Below, in pieces: positions 1 to 7,851 of a stretch of DNA of 24,899 nt. The position numbers were made by a program, and so were the translations under genes. Location: assembly GCA_035258565.1 (NCBI GenBank), contig DATFXF010000039.1, forward strand, positions 1 to 24,899, read 5' to 3'. Each line of letters opens with the position of its first letter. Position 1 is the stretch's first letter. A model generated the notes under the pieces. The model saw nothing but the letters and a program-made list of their open reading frames with translations, ran no database searches and was not told the DNA's origin. Origin of the DNA: DATFXF01 sp035258565 (lineage in GTDB: Bacteria; Acidobacteriota; Terriglobia; Acidiferrales; UBA7541).

Positions 1-1163
1 CTGCTGCCGAAACCACAAGACCTCCCGCTCCGCAAGCTGCGGTCGAGACTCCTCCTCGACTGCCTGCGCCATCGCCAGCGAGGCAGGCCTCTTCCCCGGA
101 GACAAGCACGGAGCGACCGGCCACGCCATCCGCTCCCAGGATTCTTGCCCTCGAGGAAGGACCACTCCGCCCGCCGGTCGTGCTAAAGAACACACCTGAG
201 GCCACGCAAACCAGCATGCCGCCCACCATTCCACCGGCGGCCAGCCGAAATGTGGCCTCCGCGGCCGGGAAGCCCGCTTCGGCCGCCACCCTTACCGCTC
301 AGCAGCCCACACCATCTCCTCCCAAGATTCTTGCCCTCGAGGAAGGACCTCTTCGTCCACCGATGGTGCTAAAGACCACACCCGAGGCCACGCAAACCAG
401 CATGCCTCCCACCATTCCACCGGCGGCCAGCCGAAATGTGGCCTCTGCAGCCGGGGGGCCCTCTCCGACCGCTGCCCTTGCTGCCCAGCCGCCCACACCA
501 TCCCCTCCCAGGATTCTTGTTCTTGTGGAAGGAACTCTTCGTCCGCCCGTGGTGTCCAAGGCGAACCCTCGGAGCGCGCGAACCATGCCGCCCTTGATTC
601 CAGCGTCTGCTAGCCGAAATGTGGCCTCCGCGAAAGGGAGGACTGCCCAGGCTGCCCTTGTTGCTCAGCCGCTCGAGCCGCCGGAGCCTCCTCCCATCCG
701 CGAGGAAGTTCAGGGCAACCTCTACGTCAATCACACCTACAGCTTCCGCATGTACAAGCCGCCTAGCTGGCAGGTGATCGAAGGAGCGCAGACGGCGCTG
801 CCATCGGCCATCGTGGCCATGGGAACCGATGACGAGACAACGCTACTTGTCGTGGCCCGGGACCCGCTCGAGGATTCGCTCGAGGCGCAACTGACAGCAA
901 CCGAGAGGCGGCTCCGAGGGATCTATGAAAACTACCGTCGCATCTCTGAACACCACACGCGGGTGGCCGGCGAGCCCGCGCTGGCCAGTCGCTATCGAGG
1001 GGCGCTCGACGGCCACGACTGGTCAGGCATACTCCTCTCGTTCGCACGCGGCAAGCACGTCTTCACCATTCTCGGCATGACCTACGCCGACTCCGACCTC
1101 ATCCAGATCCAGGAGAACGTCATCGCCAAGACCATTGCCAGCCTCGAATTCATCGCGCAGTAG
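1..1163 (+). CDS. Repeat-containing Pro/Ala-rich protein with C-terminal PsbP/DUF1795-like domain (5' partial)
   Basis: The frame is open from the first full codon (base 3) to the TAG at 1161-1163, so the true start lies left of the window; the GTG at 180 falls inside a repeat and is not a credible start. The visible 386 residues have two parts. The first about 230 are low-complexity Pro/Ala/Ser sequence containing three tandem copies of a 62-residue unit (signatures ILALEEGPLRPP and IPPAASRNVASAAG). The last about 150 are globular, with a YxFRMYKPPSWQVIEG motif and a closing amphipathic helix before SLEFIAQ. That resembles the PsbP/Mog1/DUF1795 fold, in which a Tyr-Phe-x-x-x-x-P-x-x-W opening is typical. 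The Pro-rich part probably works as a linker between an unseen N-terminal portion and this domain. It converges on the molybdoenzyme gene, 33 bp away. The molecular function is unknown; the fold assignment is tentative. Confidence 0.75.
   Translation, partial: AAETTRPPAPQAAVETPPRLPAPSPARQASSPETSTERPATPSAPRILALEEGPLRPPVVLKNTPEATQTSMPPTIPPAASRNVASAAGKPASAATLTAQQPTPSPPKILALEEGPLRPPMVLKTTPEATQTSMPPTIPPAASRNVASAAGGPSPTAALAAQPPTPSPPRILVLVEGTLRPPVVSKANPRSARTMPPLIPASASRNVASAKGRTAQAALVAQPLEPPEPPPIREEVQGNLYVNHTYSFRMYKPPSWQVIEGAQTALPSAIVAMGTDDETTLLVVARDPLEDSLEAQLTATERRLRGIYENYRRISEHHTRVAGEPALASRYRGALDGHDWSGILLSFARGKHVFTILGMTYADSDLIQIQENVIAKTIASLEFIAQ
141..695 (+). repeat. Three tandem 186-bp in-frame repeats
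   Basis: Units begin at 141, 327 and 513, each starting with ATTCTTG, giving an exact 186-bp period (62 codons). Units 1 and 2 are nearly identical at DNA level over most of their length; unit 3 is more diverged and about one codon shorter. The shared peptide features are an EEG-LRPP stretch, a central MPP-IP segment and SRNVASA. The period is a multiple of three, so copy-number changes keep the frame. Upstream sequence (about 20-140) has similar composition but no clear further unit. Confidence 0.85.
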
Positions 1164-1196
1164 AGGACTGTCGGTTCTCCGGTTGTCTCTGGAACT

Positions 1197-2216
1197 TTAG
1201 GACACTTCGACGGTGAGGGTGTGGTAGCCGGTCGCGCCGGCGGGCCATTCGCGCGAGTGCTCGGCGGTCTGCACGCGCCCGCGACCGTCGGTGGCGCGCA
1301 CTTGGATCGTGTACTTGCCCTTCGGCTGGTTCACCCAAACATATTTCCAGAAGGCCCACACCTGCGAGGGGATGGGATTGCTGAAGATGTCAGCTGGTCG
1401 CCAGGTTTGGCCCCCATCGGTCGAAACTTCGACTCGCGAAACGCCCGCAGCGTCGGCCAAGGCGTACCCCGTGATGACGAAGCTCGTGCCGGAGATGCGG
1501 GCGGCATCGCGTGGATCATCAATGACGGCGCGAGTCTGCCGATCGCTTGCATTCGACCATCCCTGATGCTCCCAATACCCGAGATACTCCTTGTCAACGA
1601 ACTCGATCCGCGTGAGCCACTTGGGCATTTTCATGCCGTACTTACCGGGGATGAAAAGGCGCAGAGGAAACCCGTGCACGCGGTTGAGCCGCTCGCCGTT
1701 CATCTCGTAGGCGAGGAAATTGGCCTGGCCACGAATTTGTTCGACCGGATGGCCGGTGGTGTAGGCATCAGCACCATAAAGCACGGCATAGACCGCCTGG
1801 GGTCGGATGCGCGCGCGCTCGAGCAGCGGCCGAAGGCGCGTGCCACGCCAGTGTGCGTTGCCGATGGAGCTGCCGCCCACAGGGTTCGAGATGCACTCGA
1901 GCGTGAGGTAGGTCTCATAGGACTCTAGTTGACGAATCTCGTCGTAGCGGAAGCGCAGCGGCTGCTCGACGAGCCCGTCCACCACAAACGACCACTGGTC
2001 CACATCCACGGCCGGCTCGGAGCGCGAGGAGGTCACGTAAAAGTCGCTGGTCGGCGTGATGGCGCGGAGCGCAGCCTGCGGCCCGTCCTTGAGAAGCTCT
2101 TTGACCCCAATGTGGCCGACACTCCTGCCGCCCATGAGGTAACGATAGAAGGCGTAGGGCAGAAGGAGGCCCACGCCGGCGCCCCCCACAATGGAGATAA
2201 ATCTGCGCCTGTCCAT
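1197..2216 (-). CDS. Tat-exported molybdopterin-dependent oxidoreductase (sulfite oxidase/MsrP superfamily)
   Basis: This 339-residue protein starts with a twin-arginine type leader (DRRRFIS followed by a Gly/Leu-rich hydrophobic stretch, residues 2-28), so it is likely exported folded with its cofactor. Residues about 55-210 match the oxidoreductase molybdopterin-binding domain: LTLECISNPVGG carries the conserved cysteine, Cys108, expected to ligate Mo. GFPLRLFIPGKYGMKMPKWL is typical of this superfamily. Residues about 235-339 look like the Mo-co dimerisation domain (VSRVEVSTDGGQTW; GRVQTAEHSREWP). This is fuller than MsrP (YedY), which lacks the dimer domain, so a sulfite-oxidase-like or uncharacterised periplasmic enzyme is more likely. 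No haem or cytochrome partner gene is adjacent, so the electron acceptor is unknown. ATG start at 2216; only a weak AGGA lies close upstream. Confidence 0.88.
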   Translation of the reverse strand: MDRRRFISIVGGAGVGLLLPYAFYRYLMGGRSVGHIGVKELLKDGPQAALRAITPTSDFYVTSSRSEPAVDVDQWSFVVDGLVEQPLRFRYDEIRQLESYETYLTLECISNPVGGSSIGNAHWRGTRLRPLLERARIRPQAVYAVLYGADAYTTGHPVEQIRGQANFLAYEMNGERLNRVHGFPLRLFIPGKYGMKMPKWLTRIEFVDKEYLGYWEHQGWSNASDRQTRAVIDDPRDAARISGTSFVITGYALADAAGVSRVEVSTDGGQTWRPADIFSNPIPSQVWAFWKYVWVNQPKGKYTIQVRATDGRGRVQTAEHSREWPAGATGYHTLTVEVS

Positions 2217-2237
2217 GTCCTGGATACGCCCAAGTTG

Positions 2238-2266
2238 AAGCTAGAGCCTCGGAGCAAAAAGGTCAA
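2238..2266 (-). promoter_or_regulatory. Candidate promoter of the molybdoenzyme gene
   Basis: On the minus strand TTGACC (2261-2266) and TAGCTT (2238-2243) are separated by exactly 17 nt, about 20 bp upstream of the ATG at 2216. It lies in the 75-bp gap after pmbA, suggesting that the molybdoenzyme can be transcribed separately. The -10 match is weak (3 of 6). Confidence 0.4.
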
Positions 2267-2291
2267 GCCTACGCCTCGGGCGTTCCTGGCA

Positions 2292-3716
2292 CTAGAACTT
2301 CGTGACTTCGGTAAAGTGGAAGTTGCGGACCTTCATCGCCGGCACGACCATTTCGAAGGCCTCTTCCCCGCTTGCGCGCACCGCGGGACCTAGCAGCTCC
2401 ACATCCGAGAGCATTTGGAGGATGCTCTGATTGAAGCGGAAGTTGCGCATCCCTGCCACCGCTTGGCCTCCTTCGACCAGGAAGGTACCGTCACGCGTCA
2501 TCCCGGTGAGGACCTTCTCATAGGGATCCACCTCGCGGATGTACCAGCAGCGCGTCACGAGGATACCGTGGTCCGTCGAGGTGATCATCTCTTCGAGCGA
2601 CGACTCCCCGCCCTCGAAGACCAGGTTGACCGGGACCTCACCCCATTCGTTCGGCAGCGGGATGCCGTGACCGGTGGGCTTCGCGTTCATCTTCTTGGCC
2701 GTCGCGCGTGCGTAGACGAGGTTGCGGGGAATGCCGCGTTCCACAAGCAGCACCTTTTGGCGCGGCAGGCCTTCGCCATCGAACGGGGCGCCGAGTTGCA
2801 GCGGGTGGCACACATCATCCCACAGGGTGATGTTCTGCCCCAAGACCTGCTTGCCGAGCCGCTCGGTCAGGCAGGACCGCTGATCGAGCACGGCGGTCGC
2901 GGAGAAGTCGTAAGCGAGTGAGCCAACCAAGTCGAGCACGGCCGCCGGTTCGAGGATCACGGTGAAGCGGCCTGGCGCGATCTCGCGCGGGGCGCGCGAT
3001 GCTTCTGCTTTCTCGACGGCACGGGCCGCCAGGGTGCCGGGATCGATGACCGTGACGTCTGCCGCATTGGCCTTGGCCCAGCCCGAGGAATCGCTTTCCA
3101 GGATGGTCACAGAGAACTCGGCGCGGGTTTGCTCGTGGCAGGCGAAGAGCCCGCGTGAGTTGAGGATCGCCGACTGCGTTGCGCCGGTCGAAAAAATCCC
3201 CGCGGCCGTCTGGCCGTTCCGAGCGGCCATGGCCACAACCCCGGCAATCGCACGGGCGCGGTCTGCGGGGGTAGCCCCAGCGGTGGTCTCGAAATAGCGA
3301 TGAAGTTTCGGATACTTCTGCGGGCCGGGCATCGGCAGCAGGTCCGGGTCCGAGGGCTTGCTGCGCGCGAGCGCCGAAGATGCGGCCACAACATGACGGA
3401 GTGACTCGTCGTCGGTCTTATTCGTGGTGGCGCGGGCCGTGCGCCCGTCGAACACGGTGCGCACGGAAATCGAAAGTGTCTGCTCGGCGACGTTCTGGTG
3501 AATCGTGTTGTTCGCGAAGCGCGTGAGCGCGTCCGAGGTGGTGTCGATCAGCACTTCGGTCTCGTCGGCTTCGCTGAACTTGAGGATTTTCTTTCGGATG
3601 TGGTGCAGCTCGGCTTCGGAGAGCAGGCCCTCGGCGGCCGAGCCCTTCCGGGCCCTGCGCGCCTGCGGGGAACGCGCACCCGAACCAGATCTCGAGCGCT
3701 TTTTCGCGGGGCTCAT
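2292..3716 (-). CDS. pmbA: TldE/PmbA, inactive-type subunit of the TldD/TldE protease
   Basis: This 474-residue protein belongs to the PmbA/TldD (peptidase U62) family. The N-terminal half holds the family pattern (SDALTRFANNTIHQN near residues 59-73; SISVRTVFDGRTARATTNKTD), and the C-terminal half has the FEGGESSLEEMI and DHGILVTRCWYIREVDPYEKVLTGMTRDGTFLVEGG segments typical of this subunit. It lacks the HExxxH zinc motif seen in its neighbour TldD, which marks it as the TldE/PmbA partner. In characterised systems TldD and TldE form a heterodimer that degrades unfolded peptides and matures some modified peptides. The start at 3716 is chosen because its ATG overlaps the tldD stop as ATGA (3713-3716); the frame stays open upstream inside tldD, but that part is a shadow. 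The N-terminus is Lys/Arg-rich (SPAKKRSRSGSG). Confidence 0.92.
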   Translation of the reverse strand: MSPAKKRSRSGSGARSPQARRARKGSAAEGLLSEAELHHIRKKILKFSEADETEVLIDTTSDALTRFANNTIHQNVAEQTLSISVRTVFDGRTARATTNKTDDESLRHVVAASSALARSKPSDPDLLPMPGPQKYPKLHRYFETTAGATPADRARAIAGVVAMAARNGQTAAGIFSTGATQSAILNSRGLFACHEQTRAEFSVTILESDSSGWAKANAADVTVIDPGTLAARAVEKAEASRAPREIAPGRFTVILEPAAVLDLVGSLAYDFSATAVLDQRSCLTERLGKQVLGQNITLWDDVCHPLQLGAPFDGEGLPRQKVLLVERGIPRNLVYARATAKKMNAKPTGHGIPLPNEWGEVPVNLVFEGGESSLEEMITSTDHGILVTRCWYIREVDPYEKVLTGMTRDGTFLVEGGQAVAGMRNFRFNQSILQMLSDVELLGPAVRASGEEAFEMVVPAMKVRNFHFTEVTKF

Positions 3717-5173
3717 CTCTTGGCGAAGGCAATGCCGACTTTGACGTTGCGAAAGCGCGCGGGCGCGGCGCCGTGACCGGTGCCCATGGACTGCATCGGC
3801 TGGCCCTTCCCGCAGTTCGGTGTACCCCACAGTGTCCAGTGGTCGCGCGAGCAGATGGCATCGCAACTGTTCCAGAACTCGGTGGTGATGCCGCTATAGC
3901 TGGGGTTTTTCAACAGACGGACTTTCCTGCCGCCTTTGATCTCCCAGCCGATCTCGGTCGAAAACTGGAAGTGATATCGGCGGTCGTCAATCGACCAGGA
4001 GCGGTTCGTCTCCATCAAGATGCCATCCTCGGTGTCCGCGACGAGGTCGTCGAAGGACCATGTTCCCGGGAGCAGACTGATGTTCGTCATGCGGATGATG
4101 GGCAGGCGGTTCCAGCTTTCGGTGCGCATCGTTCCGTTGGAGCGCGATTCCCCGACCGCCGCCGCCGTCTCGCGGCTGCTCAGATAGCCGATGAACAGGC
4201 CCTCCTTGATCACCTCGGTGCACTGCGCCGGGACGCCCTCGTCGTCGTAGCCGAACGTGCCGAGTCCCGGGCCGTGATCGAGGCGCGCGTCGGCCACGAC
4301 GTTGACGATTTCGGAGGCGTAGCGCAGCGTGCGCAGCTTCTCCAGGGTAAGAAAACTGAGGCCGGCGAAATTGGCCTCCATGCCTAGCACGCGATCGAGC
4401 TCGATCGGATGACCAATGGACTCGTGGATTTGCAGGCCGAGCTGTGAACTGTCGAGCAGGAGCGTGCGCATTCCTTCGGGGCACTGCGCGGCTTTGTGCA
4501 GAGCAACGGCTTCCTCCGCCACCCGGCGGGCATGGCCCACCAGGTCCAGCGACTCGATCAGCTCGTAGCCCTGGAGCGTGTGCTGCCCGCCGAAACTGCT
4601 GGGGTACGAGCGCTTCTGGATTTCATTCTCGGCGAAGCTGGTGGCCACGATGCCCGCGCCCGATTGCATCTTCAACTGATGGATACGCGAGCCTAAGCTC
4701 GAGGCAAACAGTTGCTCGATGCGCCGGAACTGCATCCCCGTTTCCGTGAGGGTGACGCCCGCGACCTTGCGCATCTCCTCGTCGGCGGCAAGCAGGAGGT
4801 CGATCTGCCGTTTGAGCGGAACGCGAAATGGGTCTTTGACGAAAGGACTCTGCCAGGTATCCGTGTAGGCCTGCTCGGGAGCGAGCACAACGTCGTGGCG
4901 TTTGGCAAGCGCGGAGGCCTTGGCGATGGCCACGGCCTGTGCTGCGCAGGCCGCGACGCCCTCGCGCGTCAGCCGGTCGGTGGAAGCAAAGCCCCAGGCC
5001 CCCTCGGCAATCACCCGGATACCGATGCCCAGCGATTCCGTCTCGCTCAACGTGGCCACGTGGCCATTCTTGGTCGAGAGGTCGCGCAGGCGAATATCCA
5101 TCACACGCGCGTCGGCGTAGGTGGCGCCGCGCACGCGTGCGGTTTCCAATGCCCCGTCAGCCCATTCCTGCAT
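3713..5173 (-). CDS. tldD: TldD, metallopeptidase subunit of TldD/TldE
   Basis: This 486-residue protein is of the usual length for TldD. The zinc-binding motif HESIGH is at residues 250-255 within LGLQIHESIGHPIELDR. Other family features include DARVMDIR near the start, GAWGFAST (about 59-66), ARLDHGPGLGTFGYDDEGVPAQ, NGTMRTESWNRLPIIRMTNI and, near the end, RDHWTLWGTPNCGKGQPMQSMGTGHGAAPARFRNVKVGIA. It is the catalytic half of the heterodimer with the overlapping downstream pmbA. ATG at 5173 has no convincing Shine-Dalgarno sequence (TCTCCCG precedes it), though the frame is open further up without another start codon. It lies 61 bp after ahcY. No small peptide-precursor gene that might be a substrate was seen beside the pair. 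Confidence 0.95.
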   Translation of the reverse strand: MQEWADGALETARVRGATYADARVMDIRLRDLSTKNGHVATLSETESLGIGIRVIAEGAWGFASTDRLTREGVAACAAQAVAIAKASALAKRHDVVLAPEQAYTDTWQSPFVKDPFRVPLKRQIDLLLAADEEMRKVAGVTLTETGMQFRRIEQLFASSLGSRIHQLKMQSGAGIVATSFAENEIQKRSYPSSFGGQHTLQGYELIESLDLVGHARRVAEEAVALHKAAQCPEGMRTLLLDSSQLGLQIHESIGHPIELDRVLGMEANFAGLSFLTLEKLRTLRYASEIVNVVADARLDHGPGLGTFGYDDEGVPAQCTEVIKEGLFIGYLSSRETAAAVGESRSNGTMRTESWNRLPIIRMTNISLLPGTWSFDDLVADTEDGILMETNRSWSIDDRRYHFQFSTEIGWEIKGGRKVRLLKNPSYSGITTEFWNSCDAICSRDHWTLWGTPNCGKGQPMQSMGTGHGAAPARFRNVKVGIAFAKR

Positions 5174-5234
5174 CGGGAGAAGTCGAAAGTGAAATCCGAA
5201 GCCCGCCTTCCCAGCTTTGGACTTCGAGTTTTGC

Positions 5235-6509
5235 TCAGGTACCTTCCGACCAGGAAGCGAGGTATTGCTCCTGATCGGGCGTCAGCCGATCCACCAAGAC
5301 GCCCATGGATTCCAGTTTCAAGCGCGCGATCTGGCGGTCAATGGGTTCCGGCACCGCATAGACCTGCTTTTGCAATTCGGACGCATGCTTGAGGAGGTAT
5401 TCGACCGAGAGCGCCTGGTTGGCGAAGCTCATGTCCATCACCGCGGCTGGGTGCCCTTCCGCGGTGGCCAGGTTCACCAGACGACCTTCGCCGAGCAGGT
5501 AGAGCCTGCGCCCGTCGCGCATGACGTACTCATCCACGAGCGGACGCGCCGGGCGCTTGGCGCTCGCAAGCTTCTCGAGCGCGGGAATGTCAATCTCCAC
5601 GTTGAAGTGGCCGGAGTTCGCCAGCACCGCACCGTCCTTCATTTTTTCGAAGTGGTCGGCGACCAGGACGCCCTTGTTGCCTGTCACGGTGATGAAAATA
5701 TCACCGATCTTGGCCGCTTCTGACATGGGCAGCACGCGGAAACCATCCATCACCGCTTCGAGCGCGCGCACCGGGTTCACCTCGGTGACGATCACGTCCG
5801 CGCCCAGGCCCTTGGCGCGCATGGCCACGCCGCGACCGCACCAGCCGTATCCGGCGATGACCACTTTCAGCCCGGCGATCAGCAGATTGGTGGCGCGCAG
5901 GATGCCGTCAATGGTGGATTGCCCCGTGCCATAGCGATTGTCAAAGAGATGCTTCGTCAGTGCATCGTTGACGGCGATGATCGGATACTTCAACGTGCCG
6001 TCCTTGGCCATCGCCCGCAGGCGGATGACTCCGGTCGTGGTCTCTTCCGTGCCGCCGATCACTTGCTCCACCAGGTCGGTGCGCTTCGTCAGCAGTGTGG
6101 TGACCAGGTCGGCGCCGTCGTCCATGGTGATTTGCGGCTTGGAGTCGAGCGCAGCGTTGATGTGCGCGTAGTAGGTGGCATTGTCCTCGCCCTTGATGGC
6201 AAAGGTCGGAATGTTGTAATCCTTCAACAGGCAGGCGGCCACCTCATCCTGCGTCGAAAGCGGATTCGAGGCGCAGAGGACCACGTCGGCGCCCCCATCG
6301 CGGAGCGTGATGGCGAGGTTGGCGGTCTCGCTGGTCACGTGGAGACAGGCCGCCATGCGCACACCCCTGAACGGCTGGTCCTTGATGAACTGCTTGCGGA
6401 TCAATTGCAGAACGGGCATCTGCTGGTTGGCCCATTCGATCTTGCGTTTGCCGCGTTCCGCGAGGCCAAGGTCCTTGACGTCGCCAGTCGATCTTTGCGC
6501 TGTCGTCAC
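5235..6509 (-). CDS. ahcY: Adenosylhomocysteinase (S-adenosylhomocysteine hydrolase)
   Basis: AhcY reversibly splits S-adenosylhomocysteine into adenosine and homocysteine, removing the product inhibitor of SAM-dependent methyltransferases. The 424-residue protein has the substrate segment CLHVTSETANL (residues 55-65), GGTEETTTG (152-160), NDALTKHLFDNRYGTG (181-196, with Lys186 and Asp190 in the catalytic positions) and the NAD motif GYGWCGRG (220-227). It is the short form: RYGTGQST rather than the usual bacterial YGxxES variant, no long insertion, and a C-terminus EQYLASWSEGT lacking the Lys-x3-Tyr tail that reaches the partner subunit's NAD in common enzymes. This is the type known from archaea and Thermotoga. 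The start is GTG at 6509, with GGAG 7 nt upstream. It is 32 bp downstream of metK, so co-transcription is likely. Confidence 0.96.
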   Translation of the reverse strand: MTTAQRSTGDVKDLGLAERGKRKIEWANQQMPVLQLIRKQFIKDQPFRGVRMAACLHVTSETANLAITLRDGGADVVLCASNPLSTQDEVAACLLKDYNIPTFAIKGEDNATYYAHINAALDSKPQITMDDGADLVTTLLTKRTDLVEQVIGGTEETTTGVIRLRAMAKDGTLKYPIIAVNDALTKHLFDNRYGTGQSTIDGILRATNLLIAGLKVVIAGYGWCGRGVAMRAKGLGADVIVTEVNPVRALEAVMDGFRVLPMSEAAKIGDIFITVTGNKGVLVADHFEKMKDGAVLANSGHFNVEIDIPALEKLASAKRPARPLVDEYVMRDGRRLYLLGEGRLVNLATAEGHPAAVMDMSFANQALSVEYLLKHASELQKQVYAVPEPIDRQIARLKLESMGVLVDRLTPDQEQYLASWSEGT

Positions 6510-6541
6510 GCGAGAGCTCCGGAAAAGTCTGGTGGCCTTCC

Positions 6542-7723
6542 TCAGCGGCGGGCTGCCACCTCAGCACCGCTCAGGCCGGCTTCTTTGGCGATGGCTTCCG
6601 CCTTATCCGTGCGCTCCCAGGTGAACCCCGGCTCGGATCGGCCGAAATGTCCGTAGGTGGACGTTTGCCGGTAGATGGGCCGACGGAGGTTGAGCGTTTC
6701 GATGATTCCGCGCGGCGTGAGCGGGAAGAAGCTGCGAATCAGTGCAATGATCTGCTCGTTGGGGATGGCGCCGGTGCCGAACGTTTCGGCCATCACCGAG
6801 ACGGGCTCCGCGACGCCAATGGCGTAGGCAATCTGCACTTCCACTTTGCGCGCCACGCCTGCGGCCACCAAGTTCTTGGCCACATAGCGCGCCATGTAGC
6901 AGGCCGAACGGTCCACCTTGGTCGGATCCTTGCCCGAGAGCGCCCCGCCGCCATGGCGGCTGTAGCCGCCGTAGGTGTCCACAATGATCTTCCGCCCCGT
7001 GAGCCCGGCGTCGCCCATCGGTCCTCCAATGACGAAACGTCCGGTGGGATTAATGTGGAACTTCGTGCGTTTATCCATCATCCCCTCGGGGACGACAGGC
7101 TGGATCACCTCGTGCAGAACCGCATCGTGAAGGTCATGGGTCGAAACGCTTTCGCTGTGCTGGGTGGAGACAACCACACAATCCACGCGCACCGGGCGGT
7201 CACCCTCATACTCCACGGTCACCTGCGTTTTGCCGTCGGGCCGCAGGAAACCCACCACGCCAGCCTTGCGCACCTCTGCCAGGCGACGCGTGAGCCGATG
7301 GGCAAGGAGAATGGGCAAGGGCATCAGCTCCTCGGTCTGATCGCAGGCGAAGCCGAACATCAGGCCCTGATCGCCAGCCCCACCGGTATCCACACCCATG
7401 GCAATGTCTGGAGACTGCCGTTTGACGACTGAGATGACCCCGCAGGTGTCCGCGTCGAAGCCGTACTTGGCGCGGACATAGCCAACGTCGCGGATCACCC
7501 TGCGCACGAGGTCAGCATAATCGAGGTGGGCCGTGGTGGTGATCTCACCGGCTACGACCGCCAGGCCCGTCGTCACCAGAGTCTCGCAGGCCACGCGTCC
7601 CCCGGCGTCCTCCTCCATGACCGCGTCAAGGACGGCGTCAGAAACTTGGTCAGCAATCTTGTCGGGATGGCCCTCGGTGACCGATTCCGAGGTAAATAGG
7701 AACTTCTGTTTGGTGGGCGTCAA
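6542..7723 (-). CDS. metK: S-adenosylmethionine synthetase
   Basis: MetK makes SAM from ATP and methionine with release of phosphate and pyrophosphate. Diagnostic motifs are present: FTSESVTEGHPDKIADQ near the N-terminus (ATP binding), GAGDQGLMFGFA, and the P-loop-like GGGALSGKDPTKVDRS. The protein is about 393 residues, close to E. coli MetK. I chose the TTG at 7723 because GGAGGAG sits 6 nt upstream (7730-7736) and translation then begins MTPTKQKFLFTSESV, in line with the family. An in-frame ATG at 7744 and a TTG at 7753 would add 7 or 10 residues but have no ribosome binding site. It heads a metK-ahcY-tldD-pmbA run. The C-terminus (KAEAIAKEAGLSGAEVAARR) is ordinary. Confidence 0.96.
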   Translation of the reverse strand: MTPTKQKFLFTSESVTEGHPDKIADQVSDAVLDAVMEEDAGGRVACETLVTTGLAVVAGEITTTAHLDYADLVRRVIRDVGYVRAKYGFDADTCGVISVVKRQSPDIAMGVDTGGAGDQGLMFGFACDQTEELMPLPILLAHRLTRRLAEVRKAGVVGFLRPDGKTQVTVEYEGDRPVRVDCVVVSTQHSESVSTHDLHDAVLHEVIQPVVPEGMMDKRTKFHINPTGRFVIGGPMGDAGLTGRKIIVDTYGGYSRHGGGALSGKDPTKVDRSACYMARYVAKNLVAAGVARKVEVQIAYAIGVAEPVSVMAETFGTGAIPNEQIIALIRSFFPLTPRGIIETLNLRRPIYRQTSTYGHFGRSEPGFTWERTDKAEAIAKEAGLSGAEVAARR

Positions 7724-7729
7724 AAGACT

Positions 7730-7736
7730 CTCCTCC
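7730..7736 (-). promoter_or_regulatory. Strong Shine-Dalgarno sequence deciding the metK start
   Basis: GGAGGAG on the minus strand, 6 nt before a TTG codon. It is the only good ribosome binding site near the metK N-terminus and argues for a rare TTG initiation over the ATG 21 nt upstream. Confidence 0.7.
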
Positions 7737-7798
7737 GGGCGCATTTTGAGCAATTCAGGGGCCCAAACATTCGGGAAGCAAACGCCTGCGAATTGGAC

Positions 7799-7827
7799 AC
7801 CCTAGCATGGGCCCCGCCCGGTGTCAA
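7799..7827 (-). promoter_or_regulatory. Candidate metK promoter with overlapping inverted repeat
   Basis: On the minus strand a perfect TTGACA (7822-7827), a 17-nt GC-rich spacer and TAGGGT (7799-7804) form a promoter-like element, which would give a leader of about 70 nt to the TTG start. The -35 and -10 boxes are each inside one arm of an imperfect inverted repeat: GGTGTCAA at 7820-7827 and TTGGACACC at 7793-7801 (one bulged G). Such a dyad could be an operator or could fold in the RNA. A perfect TATAAT on the minus strand at 7836-7841 is an alternative -10 but has no good -35 box. Confidence 0.45.
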
Positions 7828-7851
7828 CGCGTTGAATTATAACGCATTACC

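Noticed and set aside
1164..1196. A bidirectional terminator between the convergent genes
   Set aside because: No stable inverted repeat or T-tract is visible in these 33 bases.
3717..3866. A 50-residue N-terminal extension of PmbA
   Set aside because: It overlaps tldD, is Arg/His-rich and unlike the family; the ATGA overlap at 3713-3716 gives a better start.
5174..5234. A short RiPP precursor gene beside tldD
   Set aside because: The gap has no start codon in a frame with a plausible peptide and no ribosome binding site.
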